A model generated the notes under the pieces. The model made no database searches. It saw only the letters and a program-made list of their open reading frames with translations, and was not told where the DNA came from. This document shows positions 1-8,671 of a stretch of 64,000 bases of DNA, one piece after another. Position 1 is the first letter of the stretch. Each line of letters starts with the position of its first letter. The position numbers and the translations under genes are program-made. Origin of the DNA: JASHVB01 sp963762885 (GTDB taxonomy: Bacteria > Pseudomonadota > Alphaproteobacteria > Acetobacterales > Acetobacteraceae); contig CAVXNH010000070.1 of assembly GCA_963762885.1 (NCBI GenBank), positions 62,001-126,000 on the forward strand, read 5' to 3'.

Positions 1-291
1 ACGCGTTTATAGCGTTGATCCCGAGGTTGAAGACGGCAGAGACGACCATGTCCGCGAGGCCTCCGCCCGTCGGAACATTTTGTAACGCCGGACTCTGATC
101 ATAGACGGCCTCAATAGGGTCGTCGGGAAAAACAGTACGGGCAGCAGGTCGGTCCGACTGACGTCTTTCCTGAACACAGGATCGAATGGGACGTTGGTCG
201 ACGGCTTTAGTCCCGGCGAGCACGCGGCACAAAGAATGACCGCGAGCCAAACCAACGGCCCACAACGGCCAGGTCTTATTATTTGGAACAC
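1..291 (-). CDS. Putative lipoprotein, cut by the left edge, frameshifted
   Basis: The gene starts at 291 and reads leftwards out of the window. The first 24 residues form a lipoprotein signal: a basic start, a hydrophobic stretch and the lipobox LCAAC, so the mature protein should be lipidated and membrane-anchored. The frame opened at 291 degenerates into an Arg/Ser-rich tail and stops at 7-9. A shift at the A5 run (plus strand 128-132) gives a more protein-like continuation containing DDPIEAVYDQ and LADMVVSAVFNLGINA that stays open to the edge. A one-base error in that run is therefore likely. No family is recognised. Confidence 0.5.
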
Positions 292-504
292 GCAAGTCCC
301 CTCCCTCCAAAGTCAAGTTCTATGAGACGCTATCATTTCTTGTACGTGCGGCTCATTACGATAACAACGATCAGTGATCCAATCAATAGTCCATTTGCGG
401 CATAGTCCATTCACGGCAGGCCAGGGAAACCGGGTGACAAATCGGGTGCTGACATGTTAGCTAAGAAGAAACCAAAACCCTCCGACTTCGCGGGAGGGGA
501 CCCT

Positions 505-1047
505 CTATCCGGGTGCCGTCGCGACCCCGATACGCCGCGCCAATTCGTCCGGCGCAGGCGCCGCTTCTGGCATTTCGCCGCGGAGCAGCGCCGATACCTC
601 GTCCGCCTTCGCGACGCCGGAACGGAACGCCTCGCGCAGCCACGCCTGATCCTTCCCGCGCCAAGCGCAGAGTTTGGCGATGGCGATGTCCTCGGCACTG
701 GGACACAGGGCGGTGGCGAGGCCGTCCAGAGTGGCATACTCCACGGCGCGGCTGCGCCAGTCCAATGGCATGACCGCCGTGCGCGAACTGACTCCGTCGC
801 CGTAGTAGCCGAATGTCTTGTGGAACTGCGAGTATCGACCAATCGAGGCATCGATCAGGTCGGAGATCAAGTCGGGGTCGGACGCTTCCTCGACGTAGAT
901 GTCGATCTCTTCGGTCAGCATCATGGCGACCGGAATGTGCCTGGCAGTGGCGATAACCGCGCCGGTACCAACCATGACGAACCGCGCGTGGCCTGACAGC
1001 GAGGCGGCAGCACGCAGGATATGGTCGATCTCAGAGCGCCGGAGCAT
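505..1047 (-). CDS. DUF6036-like nucleotidyltransferase, possible toxin of a two-gene module
   Basis: This 180-residue protein resembles the DUF6036/AbiEii-like minimal nucleotidyltransferases. FVMVGTGAVIATA near residue 23 fits the glycine-containing strand at the start of the fold. It is followed by MLTEEIDIYVEEA with paired acidic residues (the EEIDIY motif) that would bind the catalytic metal. Further conserved-looking stretches are FHKTFGYYGDGV and AEDIAIAKLCAWRGKD. Its start lies inside the end of the upstream gene (17-nt overlap), so the two are translationally coupled. Family members often act as toxins or phage-defence nucleotidyltransferases; that role is inferred here, not shown. 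Confidence 0.65.
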   Translation of the reverse strand: MLRRSEIDHILRAAASLSGHARFVMVGTGAVIATARHIPVAMMLTEEIDIYVEEASDPDLISDLIDASIGRYSQFHKTFGYYGDGVSSRTAVMPLDWRSRAVEYATLDGLATALCPSAEDIAIAKLCAWRGKDQAWLREAFRSGVAKADEVSALLRGEMPEAAPAPDELARRIGVATAPG

Positions 1048-1357
1048 GCGCGTGCGCTATCAACTCAGCGACGTCACGCGAAGTCAGCCCCTTGCCGAAT
1101 ACCGGTGCGGTTTCCCGTAGCAACTGGCCCCGCGGACTGTCCTCGATCAACGCCGCAGCGATTTCCGCCGGCGGCCTCGACAGCAAATCCTGCCACATCA
1201 AGGCGTAGTCGCGCTGGTGCGGATCGGGCAGCATTCGCGTTGCGACAAACCGTTGAGCATCGACGACCATCGATGGGGCGGCCACGATCCGCCGGGCCAT
1301 CTCGCAGGCCTTCAAGTAGTCGATCCACTCGTGCCGATCGTGAAAGCGCATTGCCAT
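1031..1357 (-). CDS. Small conserved protein upstream of nucleotidyltransferase, possible antitoxin
   Basis: This 108-residue protein starts MAMRFHDRHEW and is rich in helix-forming residues. It has no signal peptide, membrane segment or recognised domain. It precedes the DUF6036-like nucleotidyltransferase and overlaps its start by 17 nt, the arrangement typical of antitoxin-first toxin-antitoxin operons. It could equally be a structural partner of the nucleotidyltransferase. A second in-frame ATG lies two codons downstream of the chosen start. The function is unknown; the antitoxin suggestion rests only on position and size. Confidence 0.5.
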   Translation of the reverse strand: MAMRFHDRHEWIDYLKACEMARRIVAAPSMVVDAQRFVATRMLPDPHQRDYALMWQDLLSRPPAEIAAALIEDSPRGQLLRETAPVFGKGLTSRDVAELIAHAHAPAL

Positions 1358-1585
1358 GGTGGCAGTTTATCGGTTGTCGGGGCGATGGCGCAACGGCGTG
1401 AACGTGGGGGACGAAGGAGCGGCAGTGTGTGCCGGCCCGATCACCCTCACCCTCGCCGCTTCGCGTCTCGACCCTCGGGTCAAGCGCCCGGGGGCATGCC
1501 TCTTCTGCCGACGGCGGCAGAGGTTTTCACCTTCCCTGGTTCCCGCTACACCATCCTCCAATCGCCAACGGGAGGGCCCCAGCCG

Positions 1586-2335
1586 ATGGATATCGAGACA
1601 GCCACGACGACCGCCACCGACGCTGACTGGCAGGCGCGCGTCGATCTCGCCGCGGTCTATCGCCTGCTGGCAAGTCACGGCTGGGGCGACGTGATCTTCA
1701 ACCATGCCGCCATGCGCGCGCCCTCCAACCCGCGCCACTTCTTCATCAAGCGCCACGAATTGCTCTACACCGAGGTGACCGCGTCCAATCTGGTCGAGGT
1801 CAGCATGGACGCCGACCTCGACGAGCGCTCCGGCGTCAACCGCCCCGGCTTCACCCTGCACAGCGGCGTGCTGCGCGCCCGGCCGGACGTGCAATGCTCT
1901 GTGCATGTGCATCCGGACGAAGGTGTCGCGCTGTCCGGCCTGAAGCACGGGCTGCGGCCGCTGTCGCAGGACGCCATGCGCTTCTACAATCGCGTCGGCT
2001 ACCACGAATACGAAGGCATCACCGACAACTTCGACGAACGCGAGCGCATCACCGCCGCGCTGGGCAAGAACCGCGCGCTGGTCATGCGGCATCACGGCAT
2101 CACCACGGTCGGGGTCACCGCGCGCGAGGCGTTCAGCCTGATGAAGCAATTCGTCCGCGCCGCGCGCATTCAGCTCATGATGGAGGCCACCGGCGCCGAA
2201 CTGTCGGAAGTGCCGCCACATATCTGCGAGCATGTCGCGGCCCAGTACGAACAGCATGACAGGGGGCGGGCATCGGCTGAATGGCCCGCGTATCTTCGCC
2301 AACTCGACAGCAGCGACGCCAGCTACCGCACCTGA
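1586..2335 (+). CDS. Class II aldolase/adducin family protein
   Basis: This 249-residue cytoplasmic protein has the class II aldolase/adducin fold. Zinc-ligand candidates are the His pair in SVHVHPDEG and the later His pair in MRHHGITTVG, as in fuculose-phosphate aldolase and its relatives. The start at 1586 was chosen because GGAGG lies 10 nt upstream and earlier in-frame codons read through a repeat. The substrate is unknown: members range from sugar-phosphate aldolases to decarboxylases and non-enzymatic adducin heads. It stands between a toxin-antitoxin-like pair on the other strand and a GNAT gene 36 nt downstream. Confidence 0.8.
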   Translation: MDIETATTTATDADWQARVDLAAVYRLLASHGWGDVIFNHAAMRAPSNPRHFFIKRHELLYTEVTASNLVEVSMDADLDERSGVNRPGFTLHSGVLRARPDVQCSVHVHPDEGVALSGLKHGLRPLSQDAMRFYNRVGYHEYEGITDNFDERERITAALGKNRALVMRHHGITTVGVTAREAFSLMKQFVRAARIQLMMEATGAELSEVPPHICEHVAAQYEQHDRGRASAEWPAYLRQLDSSDASYRT

Positions 2336-2371
2336 TCCGTACTGCGCCGGCGCTGCGCCGGCGCTCGTGCC

Positions 2372-2938
2372 ATGAACCCGCGCTGGAGCCTGCGTACGGC
2401 GCGGCTGGTGCTGACGCCGGTCAGTGGGGCGGATCTGCCGGACCTGATCGGCATCAAGGCCGATCCGCGCGTGTTCGCGGTCATGCTGGGCGGCGTGCGC
2501 ACACCCTCGCAAACCCAGGAAGAACTGGCGCGCGACGTCATTGCCTGGGGTGCCGAAGGCTTTGGTATCTGGACCATCCGGGAGGCCGGCAGCGAGTTGC
2601 CACGCACCGGCCGCCGGGTGACAGGTTTCGCCGGAATTGCCGGACTGGAGCGGCGTCCCGATGGCCGCGGCGTCGCCTTGCGCTTTGCGTTATGGCCGGA
2701 GGCGCAAGGCAGGGGCCTCGCGCGGGAAGCGGCCGGCGCCGTGCTGCGCTTCGGTCATGATGACGCTGGGCTCCCGCGCATTATCGCGGTGGCGCGCGCC
2801 AACAATTTTGCCTCGCGCATGGTGCTGGGCGGCATCGGCATGACCGCGTGCGACAGCTTTATCCAAAACGGCTGGGAGATGGTCGTCTACGAAAGCTGCG
2901 CCCGTATTTCCAATCTCCCGCAAGACGGGAGAGAGTAG
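2372..2938 (+). CDS. GNAT family N-acetyltransferase (RimJ/RimL type)
   Basis: This 188-residue protein opens with the RimJ/RimL pattern LRTARLVLTPV. Mid-protein RFALWPEAQGRGLAREA gives the acetyl-CoA loop (Q/R-x-x-G-x-A/G; here QGRGLA), followed by a helix and ARANNFASRMVLGGIGM, which matches the family's N-x-x-S-x-x-x-L-x-x-x-G-F/M ending. It should move acetyl from acetyl-CoA to an amine, either a protein N-terminus or a small molecule; the acceptor cannot be told. It is probably co-transcribed with the aldolase-like gene just upstream. A repeat-rich gap follows it. Confidence 0.8.
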   Translation: MNPRWSLRTARLVLTPVSGADLPDLIGIKADPRVFAVMLGGVRTPSQTQEELARDVIAWGAEGFGIWTIREAGSELPRTGRRVTGFAGIAGLERRPDGRGVALRFALWPEAQGRGLAREAAGAVLRFGHDDAGLPRIIAVARANNFASRMVLGGIGMTACDSFIQNGWEMVVYESCARISNLPQDGRE

Positions 2939-3320
2939 GGCGAGGCTCTCGCCCACGCCGGGCTTGTCCATGTCGTTGCGAGCGCAGCAAAGAATCTCCC
3001 GCCCGGGTCGGTGCATGCTCTCGGGGGGAGACTGCTTCGCTGCGCTCGCAAGAAACAACTCGTGTTGCCCGGCTCCCACGTCATGGCGGGCGAAGGCCCG
3101 CCATCCACGACTTTGCTGCGTGCCGCGAGAAAAGTCGTGGATGCCGACCTACGTCGGCATGACGTGGGGGGCGGGCATCACCGCAGTTTCATTCAGGGCG
3201 GGTCGGCCACCGCCGGACGGTGGCCAACTCGCAAGAAACAGTCCCCCGTGTCATGGCCGCCGCGGGCCGGTGGCGAACTCGCAATGACAGCGTTGGACGA
3301 CGGGCAGCCGGGCTCCGCCG
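2939..3320. repeat. Repeat-filled intergenic region
   Basis: No gene is seen here. Three palindromic elements lie in series. Arms 2976-2988 and 3039-3051 (TTGCGAGCGCAGC and its complement) form a 13-bp perfect stem. A second palindrome at 3075-3168 has outer arms CCCACGTCATG and CATGACGTGGG and inner CCATCCACGACTTT arms. A third block at 3185-3231 has a near-identical inverted copy at 12151-12198. The region separates the GNAT gene from the convergent mlaC end. Confidence 0.8.
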
Positions 3321-3932
3321 CTACCCGCTCGCGTGGCTCTGCGCCACCTGCTGCTGCATCGCGGTTATCAGGGCGTCGATGTTGTTGTTGTTGTGGCTGA
3401 GGTAGGATGCGTAGTCGCTGCGTTGGGTCAGCCGCAGCGACGTTCCCTCGGCCACCACGTCGACAATCTTCGGATTGCTGCCCGGATTGCTGATGATCCA
3501 CTGCACGTTGGTCGGCGGACTGTTCGGCCGGTCCACCACGGTGTCCACCTTGGCGTTGTCGCCGTCCGGCTCGGCGCGTCCCAGCGTGAATTTCACGCCC
3601 TGGTACTCGCCGAGCTTCGAGGTGATATTCGTCACCAGCACCTGGTGAAAGATGTCCATGTAGCGCTTCTGCTGGTCGGGAGATGCCACCTTCCAGAATC
3701 GCCCGAGACAGAACTGCGCCACCCCATCCACGTCCACCGCGCCGTCGATGATCTGGGTGAGCGTCTGCCGCTTCTGCTGCGCCGAGCCGGGGCCATTGAC
3801 CACCGCAACCAGCTTGTCGCCGGTTGCCTTGACAAACGTGCTGGCGCCACCAGTGGCAGACTGGGCGCGGGCACCTCCTCCAAGGGCGAGCCATGTGGCA
3901 GAGACGGTCAGCAGAAATCGACGAGAAGGCAT
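3321..3932 (-). CDS. mlaC: MlaC/Ttg2D-family phospholipid-binding protein
   Basis: This 203-residue periplasmic protein of the MlaC family carries phospholipid between the outer-membrane MlaA complex and the inner-membrane MlaFEDB transporter. The N-terminus MPSRRFLLTVSATWLALGG is a signal peptide ending near ARAQ. The family pattern follows: FCLGRFWKVASPDQQKRYMD, GEYQGVKFTLGR and TNVQWIISNPG. The start at 3932 is 19 nt after the mlaA stop, so the pair forms an operon mlaA-mlaC. The mlaFEDB transporter genes are not in this window. Family recognition is firm; strict orthology is inferred. Confidence 0.88.
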   Translation of the reverse strand: MPSRRFLLTVSATWLALGGGARAQSATGGASTFVKATGDKLVAVVNGPGSAQQKRQTLTQIIDGAVDVDGVAQFCLGRFWKVASPDQQKRYMDIFHQVLVTNITSKLGEYQGVKFTLGRAEPDGDNAKVDTVVDRPNSPPTNVQWIISNPGSNPKIVDVVAEGTSLRLTQRSDYASYLSHNNNNIDALITAMQQQVAQSHASG

Positions 3933-3951
3933 AGGTGGCCTCGTTATCTGT

Positions 3952-4728
3952 TTAGTTGGCGGGCGCGGGCTGCGGGAACCAGACCGGCACCGTTGCCCGG
4001 TTGTCATTCTCCATCTCCTCGATGGCCGATTCCCGGTGCTGGCGGTACAGACTGCGGAACGTCGCATAGGGATCCAACGCGGTCTTCTTGATGCTGTCGA
4101 TGTCAGGACCAAGGCGCGAGCGGGCATCAACCGCGCCCACCGCCCACTTGCCATAGGCCAAGCCCTTCACGATGGCGCCCTGGCCGACCCAGGTGAACGG
4201 ATTGGCCGCGATGTCCACGCCGAAGCCGGCGAAGTCGCGCGGGTCGCTTGGGCCCAACACGGGCAAATACAGGTACGGGCCGGGGCCGACGCCCCAACCC
4301 GCCATCGTCATGCCGAAATCGGCGTCATGGTCCGGGTAACCCCACTTCTTCGCGACGTCGAAGAAGCCCAACACGCCAACCGTGGTGTTGATCAGGAATT
4401 GCATCGTGGTGTCACCGGCGCGCCGCGGCTTGCCCTCCAGCATGTCGTTGGAGAGCTGTACCGGGGTGGCGAGGTTACCCAGTATGTTGTGGATGCCGTC
4501 GCGCACCGGCTCCGGCACCACGAACACGTAGGCCTGAGACGCTGGCTTCAGGATCGCCGCGTCGAGGCCGTTATTGATCGCGTAGAACACCCGGTTGGTC
4601 GGCTCCAGCGGATCGTTGGTCTGCTTGAAGTCCGCAAGCTCGTCCGGGTCGGTCGGCGGCGTGGCGCAGCCGGCGAGACCGAGCAACAGTGGTGGCAGCA
4701 GGAGCAGGGAGCGGAAAAGCGCGTGCAT
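3952..4728 (-). CDS. mlaA: MlaA (VacJ) outer-membrane lipoprotein
   Basis: This 258-residue lipoprotein has a signal ending in the lipobox LAGC with the acylated Cys21. The MlaA/VacJ core follows: DPLEPTNRVFYAINNG, PEPVRDGIHNILGNL, AGDTTMQFLINTTVG and GPYLYLPVLGPSDPRDF, all hallmark stretches. MlaA sits in the outer membrane and removes phospholipids from the outer leaflet, handing them to MlaC. The start at 4728 was preferred over the in-frame ATG at 4788 because the lipoprotein signal begins there and GAGGA precedes it. mlaC follows after 19 nt. Confidence 0.92.
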   Translation of the reverse strand: MHALFRSLLLLPPLLLGLAGCATPPTDPDELADFKQTNDPLEPTNRVFYAINNGLDAAILKPASQAYVFVVPEPVRDGIHNILGNLATPVQLSNDMLEGKPRRAGDTTMQFLINTTVGVLGFFDVAKKWGYPDHDADFGMTMAGWGVGPGPYLYLPVLGPSDPRDFAGFGVDIAANPFTWVGQGAIVKGLAYGKWAVGAVDARSRLGPDIDSIKKTALDPYATFRSLYRQHRESAIEEMENDNRATVPVWFPQPAPAN

Positions 4729-4944
4729 CAGTGTCCTCGGGTGGGTGGTCGGACCTCGGTCGCTCCCCGGAAAAGGCCGTGAAGGCAAGAGATGGCAACC
4801 CTGGGGTTGGGTTGGAACACGGGCCGGTTAAGGATTGCGTGATACCTTTTACCATGTGGCCCGGGCGACGCAACGAACCGAAGCAACGAAACGGAGAGAC
4901 AACGGAGGGTGAGATGGTCACGGGTTCGTGCTAGAGGGGATTGT

Positions 4945-5886
4945 ATGAACATCCCAACTCCACCTGACCGGTTGCCGCGCACGCTGGAGCGCTGGCTCAC
5001 CGGCCCGCGCTTCGCCGCCCTGCCGGCGCACGACGCGGACCACCCGCCGCCATTGCTGTCGTTCGAGTTTTTCCCGCCGCGGACCGAAGCGCTGGAGCAG
5101 CAGCTCTGGAGCTGCATCCGGCGGCTGGAGTTGCTACGGCCGCGCTTCGTCTCGGTCACCTACGGCGCCGGCGGCAGCACCCAGGCGCGGACCCACGCCA
5201 CGGTGGCGCGCATCGTCCGCGAGACCACGCTGGTCCCGGCGGCGCACCTGACCTGCGTCGGGGCGTCGCGCGATGAGGTTGATGCGGTGGCCCGACAGTA
5301 TTGGGAGGCTGGGGTGCGCCACATCGTGGCCCTCCGCGGCGACGCGCCGCCCGGCACTGTCTATGAGCCGCATCCGGAGGGCTATATGTTCGCCGCGGAC
5401 CTGGTTGCCGGGCTGCGGCGCGTGGCCGATTTCGAGATCTCGGTTGCAGCCTATCCCGAGACGCATCCGGCTGCGCTGAGCGCGGACGCCGACCTGGACA
5501 ACCTCAAGCGCAAGCTGGATGCCGGGGCGACTCGGGCGATCACCAATTTCTTCTTCGACACCGAGACCTATCTGCGGTTCCTGGATCGCTGCCTGGCGGC
5601 CGGGATCGCCGCGTCGGTGGTGCCGGGCATCATGCCGGTGACCAACCTGGCCGGGCTGCAACGTATGGCGGCCCTGTCCGGCGTCGGCGTGCCGGCCTGG
5701 CTGGCGCGCATGTTCGAGGGCACCGACGACGATCCGGAACTCCGCCGCATGATCGCGGCGGTGGTGACCGCGGAGCAAGTGCGGCTGCTGCAGGCGAATG
5801 GCGTGGACGAGTTCCACTTCTACACGTTGAACCGCCCGGAACTGACCCATGCGATCGCCCACATCCTTGGCGTGCGGGCGCAGTAG
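4945..5886 (+). CDS. metF: Methylenetetrahydrofolate reductase
   Basis: This 313-residue cytoplasmic flavoenzyme reduces 5,10-methylene-THF to 5-methyl-THF for methionine synthesis. Family signatures are SFEFFPPRT near residue 39 with the catalytic Glu, VTYGAGGST, ALRGDAPPG, the FAD-contacting segment NFFFDTETY and PGIMPV. The length matches bacterial MetF (about 290-310) with a short N-terminal extension. The start at 4945 is supported by AGAGGGGA four nt upstream. It is divergent from mlaA across a 216-nt gap in which no riboswitch was recognised. No other methionine gene is adjacent. Confidence 0.93.
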   Translation: MNIPTPPDRLPRTLERWLTGPRFAALPAHDADHPPPLLSFEFFPPRTEALEQQLWSCIRRLELLRPRFVSVTYGAGGSTQARTHATVARIVRETTLVPAAHLTCVGASRDEVDAVARQYWEAGVRHIVALRGDAPPGTVYEPHPEGYMFAADLVAGLRRVADFEISVAAYPETHPAALSADADLDNLKRKLDAGATRAITNFFFDTETYLRFLDRCLAAGIAASVVPGIMPVTNLAGLQRMAALSGVGVPAWLARMFEGTDDDPELRRMIAAVVTAEQVRLLQANGVDEFHFYTLNRPELTHAIAHILGVRAQ

Positions 5887-5902
5887 GGTGGTGGGTCACC
5901 CG

Positions 5903-6021
5903 TGTCATGGCCGGCCCACGGGTCAAGCGCCCGAGGGCAGGCTCCGGCCGGCCACCTACGCCTTTGCAATTTAGGAGCGCGAGAAGTCGTGGGTGGCCGG
6001 CCTGCGCCGGCCATGACGCGG
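5903..6021. repeat. Palindromic intergenic repeat (GTCATGGCCGGC family)
   Basis: Outer arms GTCATGGCCGGC and GCCGGCCATGAC bracket a second inverted pair around GGCCACC. The element ends eight bases before the ccmB start, so it lies in the metF-ccmB leader. The same arm sequences recur at 25044-25137, 33351-33417 and 44664-44744, and flank the insertion sequence at 40.4-42.8 kb. Confidence 0.75.
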
Positions 6022-6028
6022 TGCAGCA

Positions 6029-6694
6029 ATGAGCCGCTTCCTCGCCGTTCTGTCGCGCGAGCTTCGGCTTTCGGTGCGGCATGGGACCGACACGCTGGCG
6101 GCCCTGCTGTTCTTCGTGCTGACCGCCTCGCTGTTTCCGCTGGCGATCGGTCCCGCGCCGGAGACGCTCGGCCGGATGGCGCCCGGCATCATCTGGGTCT
6201 GCGCCTTGCTTGCGGCGCTGCTGCCGCTGGATCGGCTGTTCGGCGCGGACTACGAGGACGGCTCGCTCGATCTGCTGATGCTGTGCGGGTTGCCCAGCGC
6301 CGGGATTGCCGCTGCCAAGGCTGCCGCCCACTGGCTGGTCACCGGCCTTCCCCTGCTGCTGGCCGCGGCCCCGCTCGCGGTGATGCTGCGCCTGCCGGAT
6401 GAGGCGCTGCCGGTGTTGCTGGCCGCGTTGGTTCCCGGAAGCCTGCTGCTGTCCTTGCTTGGGACCATGGGTGCGGCGGTGGTGCTGGGCGCCCGCCGGG
6501 GCGGCGTGCTGCTGCCACTGCTTGTGCTGCCGCTGGTTACGCCGGTGCTGATTTTTGGCGTCGCCGCCGCGGATGCCGCTTCGGGCGGCCTGAGTCCGCG
6601 CCCGCATCTGCTGTTTCTTTGCGCAATGCTGGCGGCCGCCCTGCCATTGTGCCCGCTCGCGGCCGGCGCCGCGCTGCGAGCCGCGGTAGAGTGA
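6029..6694 (+). CDS. ccmB: Heme exporter protein CcmB
   Basis: This 221-residue inner-membrane permease is the membrane half of the CcmAB transporter of cytochrome c maturation system I. CcmB hallmarks are the opening LSRELRLSVRHG, the segment FGADYEDGSLDLLMLCGLP, and six hydrophobic spans with a Leu/Ala-rich C-terminal half. The ccmA, ccmC, ccmD and ccmG genes that usually sit beside it are absent from this window, so it is an orphan here. Only a weak ribosome binding site precedes it. Its stop codon forms the left tip of the nested palindrome at 6691-6986. Confidence 0.88.
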   Translation: MSRFLAVLSRELRLSVRHGTDTLAALLFFVLTASLFPLAIGPAPETLGRMAPGIIWVCALLAALLPLDRLFGADYEDGSLDLLMLCGLPSAGIAAAKAAAHWLVTGLPLLLAAAPLAVMLRLPDEALPVLLAALVPGSLLLSLLGTMGAAVVLGARRGGVLLPLLVLPLVTPVLIFGVAAADAASGGLSPRPHLLFLCAMLAAALPLCPLAAGAALRAAVE

Positions 6695-6986
6695 GGCGAA
6701 GCAAGGCCAGGGCTCTGCCCTGGACCCGCCAAGGGGCGCTGCCCCTTGGATCCCCGCCAAGGGCGGAGCCCTTGGAACCCTTCACTTGGAGTGGTCTGAT
6801 GGGACGGGGTCTAATCCGGCGTTACAGCCAGACCGATCGGTCTGGCTGTAACGCCGGGTTAGACCCCGTCCCATCAGACCACTCCAAACGGATGGATTGC
6901 AAAGGCCCTGCCTTTGCTGGGGGGGCCAGGGGGGCAAAGCCCCCTTGGCGGGTCCAGGGCAGAGCCCTGGCCTTCCCTCGCCTCAC
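6691..6986. repeat. Large nested inverted repeat between convergent genes
   Basis: The whole gap between the converging ccmB and MFS genes is one nested inverted repeat. The outer arms begin GTGAGGCG and end CGCCTCAC and include both stop codons. They contain CCAGGGCTCTGCCCTGG and GACCCGCCAAGGGG on both sides. The core at 6786-6887 is a 102-bp palindrome with 51-bp arms, differing only at 6815/6858. As RNA it would form a very long hairpin and could end transcription from both sides. The core could also be a MITE-like element or two joined insertion-sequence ends. Confidence 0.85.
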
Positions 6987-8364
6987 GCGTGCGAAATCGC
7001 CTCCAGCGCCAGATTACGGGTGCGCGGTCCGAACGTGCCGATCGATACCACCACGATGACCATCGCCGCCGCGATGAAGCCGAACACCGCCTCCACCCCG
7101 CCGATGGTCAGGAAGAACCCCACCGCCAACCCCGAGAACGCCGCCGACAGCCTGCTCCATGAATACACGAAACCCACCGCGCGCGAGCGGATGCGCGTGG
7201 GGAACAGCTCTGCCTGGTAGCCATGGAAGGCGTAGGACAGCCAGTTGTTGCACAGCGTCACCAGCACCCCGAACAGGATCAGCAACCCCGCATCAGCCTG
7301 CCGAGCGAACAGCATGCCGAACACACCGATGCCGACGGCGGCACAGCAGATCTGCCACTTCCGCTCCATCCGGTCAGCAAACGCCGCGCAAACCAGAGGC
7401 CCGATCGGATTGGCGATCGCGATGATGAAGGCATATTGCAGGCTGGTGGTGATGTTGATGCCCTTGGCGATCAGCAGCGTCGGAACCCAGGCGGCGAAGC
7501 CGTAATAGCCGAACGTCTGGAAGAAGTTGAACACCGACAACAGGATGGCCCGGCCGCCGTAAGGCGACTGCCAGATTTCCGCGAACCCACCCTCGCCCTC
7601 CTCCGAGGCGCCCACCACGCCGACCGGGGGCAGCGAGCCTTGCTCGGCCTGCACCTGGGCCTCGATGTGCGCGATGACCGCCTCGGCTTCGGCAAGCCGG
7701 CCGTGGCGCGCCAGCCAGCGGGGGACTCCGGCACGCCAAGGCGCACCCACCACACGAAGATCGCGCCGACCGCGCCGATCACCACCACCCAGCGCCAACG
7801 GTCCGGTCCCAGGATCCAGGCCAGGAAGGCCACCACCGGCACCGCGAGGAAGGCGATGAACTGGTTGATGGCGAAGGCGCGGCCGCGGGCGTGGCGGGGG
7901 ATCAGTTCCGAGACGAAGGTGTCGATCGTCACCAGCTCCACGCCAATACCGATGCCGGCAATGAAGCGCCACAGGTCGATGCCGAAGCCGGTGGTCTGGA
8001 ACGCCATGATCAGCGTGCTGGCGCAATACCACAGCAGCGAGAACGTGAAGATGAAGCGGCGGCCGTAAGCGTCGGCGACCCAGCCGAAGGCCATGGTGCC
8101 AACCCACAGACCGGCGAACAACGCGAATACGAACGTGCCAGGTCCGGCGACCTTGAGCGGCGCCAGGATGCCGAAGATGCCAAGGGACTCCGGGGCGAAC
8201 AGGCCCGCCTTGTTCATGCCGGGAACGACGTACGCGGTCAGGAACAGGTCGTAGAACTCGAAACACGCACCCAGCGAGATCAGAACAACCAGCTTCCAAA
8301 CGTGGCGACTGCTCGGCAGGCGATCGAGCCGGGCGGCGAGTTCCGCCGCGGTTGGGGTGGGCAT
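6983..8364 (-). CDS. MFS transporter, sugar/metabolite:H+ symporter type (frameshifted)
   Basis: When repaired this gives about 460 residues and 12 membrane spans. N-terminal features are FEFYDLFLTAYVVPG with the spans-1 acidic residue and GWVADAYGRRF, the loop 2-3 MFS motif. Mid-protein VRLGVPESP then RWLARHGRLAEAEAV is the sugar-transporter-family signature, and ELFPTRIRSRAVG is typical of this group. The reading frame breaks between those two motif halves at the G5 run 7720-7724, where one base appears to be missing. The substrate is probably a small organic acid or sugar. The start at 8364 follows AGGAGG-like bases. Confidence 0.85.
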
Positions 8365-8671
8365 CCTTGGTATCCTCCTGAGGAGTTGCGGGCGGATAGG
8401 CCGGCCGCGGCGGAATGCGGCGATGACGGATGTGCGTCAAGGGGCGGGCGGTCGGCACGGCGGTGCTGGTGGCGTGGTGGCGGGCGGAGATCGGGTCTGG
8501 GCATCGGGGGGAAGACGGGGCGAGCGGTCTGTTTCCGAGGAGAAACCGCAAGCCCGACGATGCCAACCCGTTCTGGTATTGCGATATTTTCGCCATTTAG
8601 CCAATCTTCGACGCGGGCAACCGGCGAAGCCGGCACTGTCGAAACAAAACAAGCCGAGGGAGTCTTTCGTA

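Noticed and set aside
1367..2512. 381-codon minus-strand open reading frame
   Set aside because: Antisense to the class II aldolase gene, with a typical His/Arg/Gln-rich shadow composition.
3075..3168. Intergenic palindromes as a CRISPR array
   Set aside because: The units are few, unequally spaced and self-complementary, with no regular spacers and no cas genes nearby.
4729..4944. Possible SAM or SAH riboswitch before metF
   Set aside because: Looked for because metF is often riboswitch-controlled; no conserved core or fitting stem arrangement was found.
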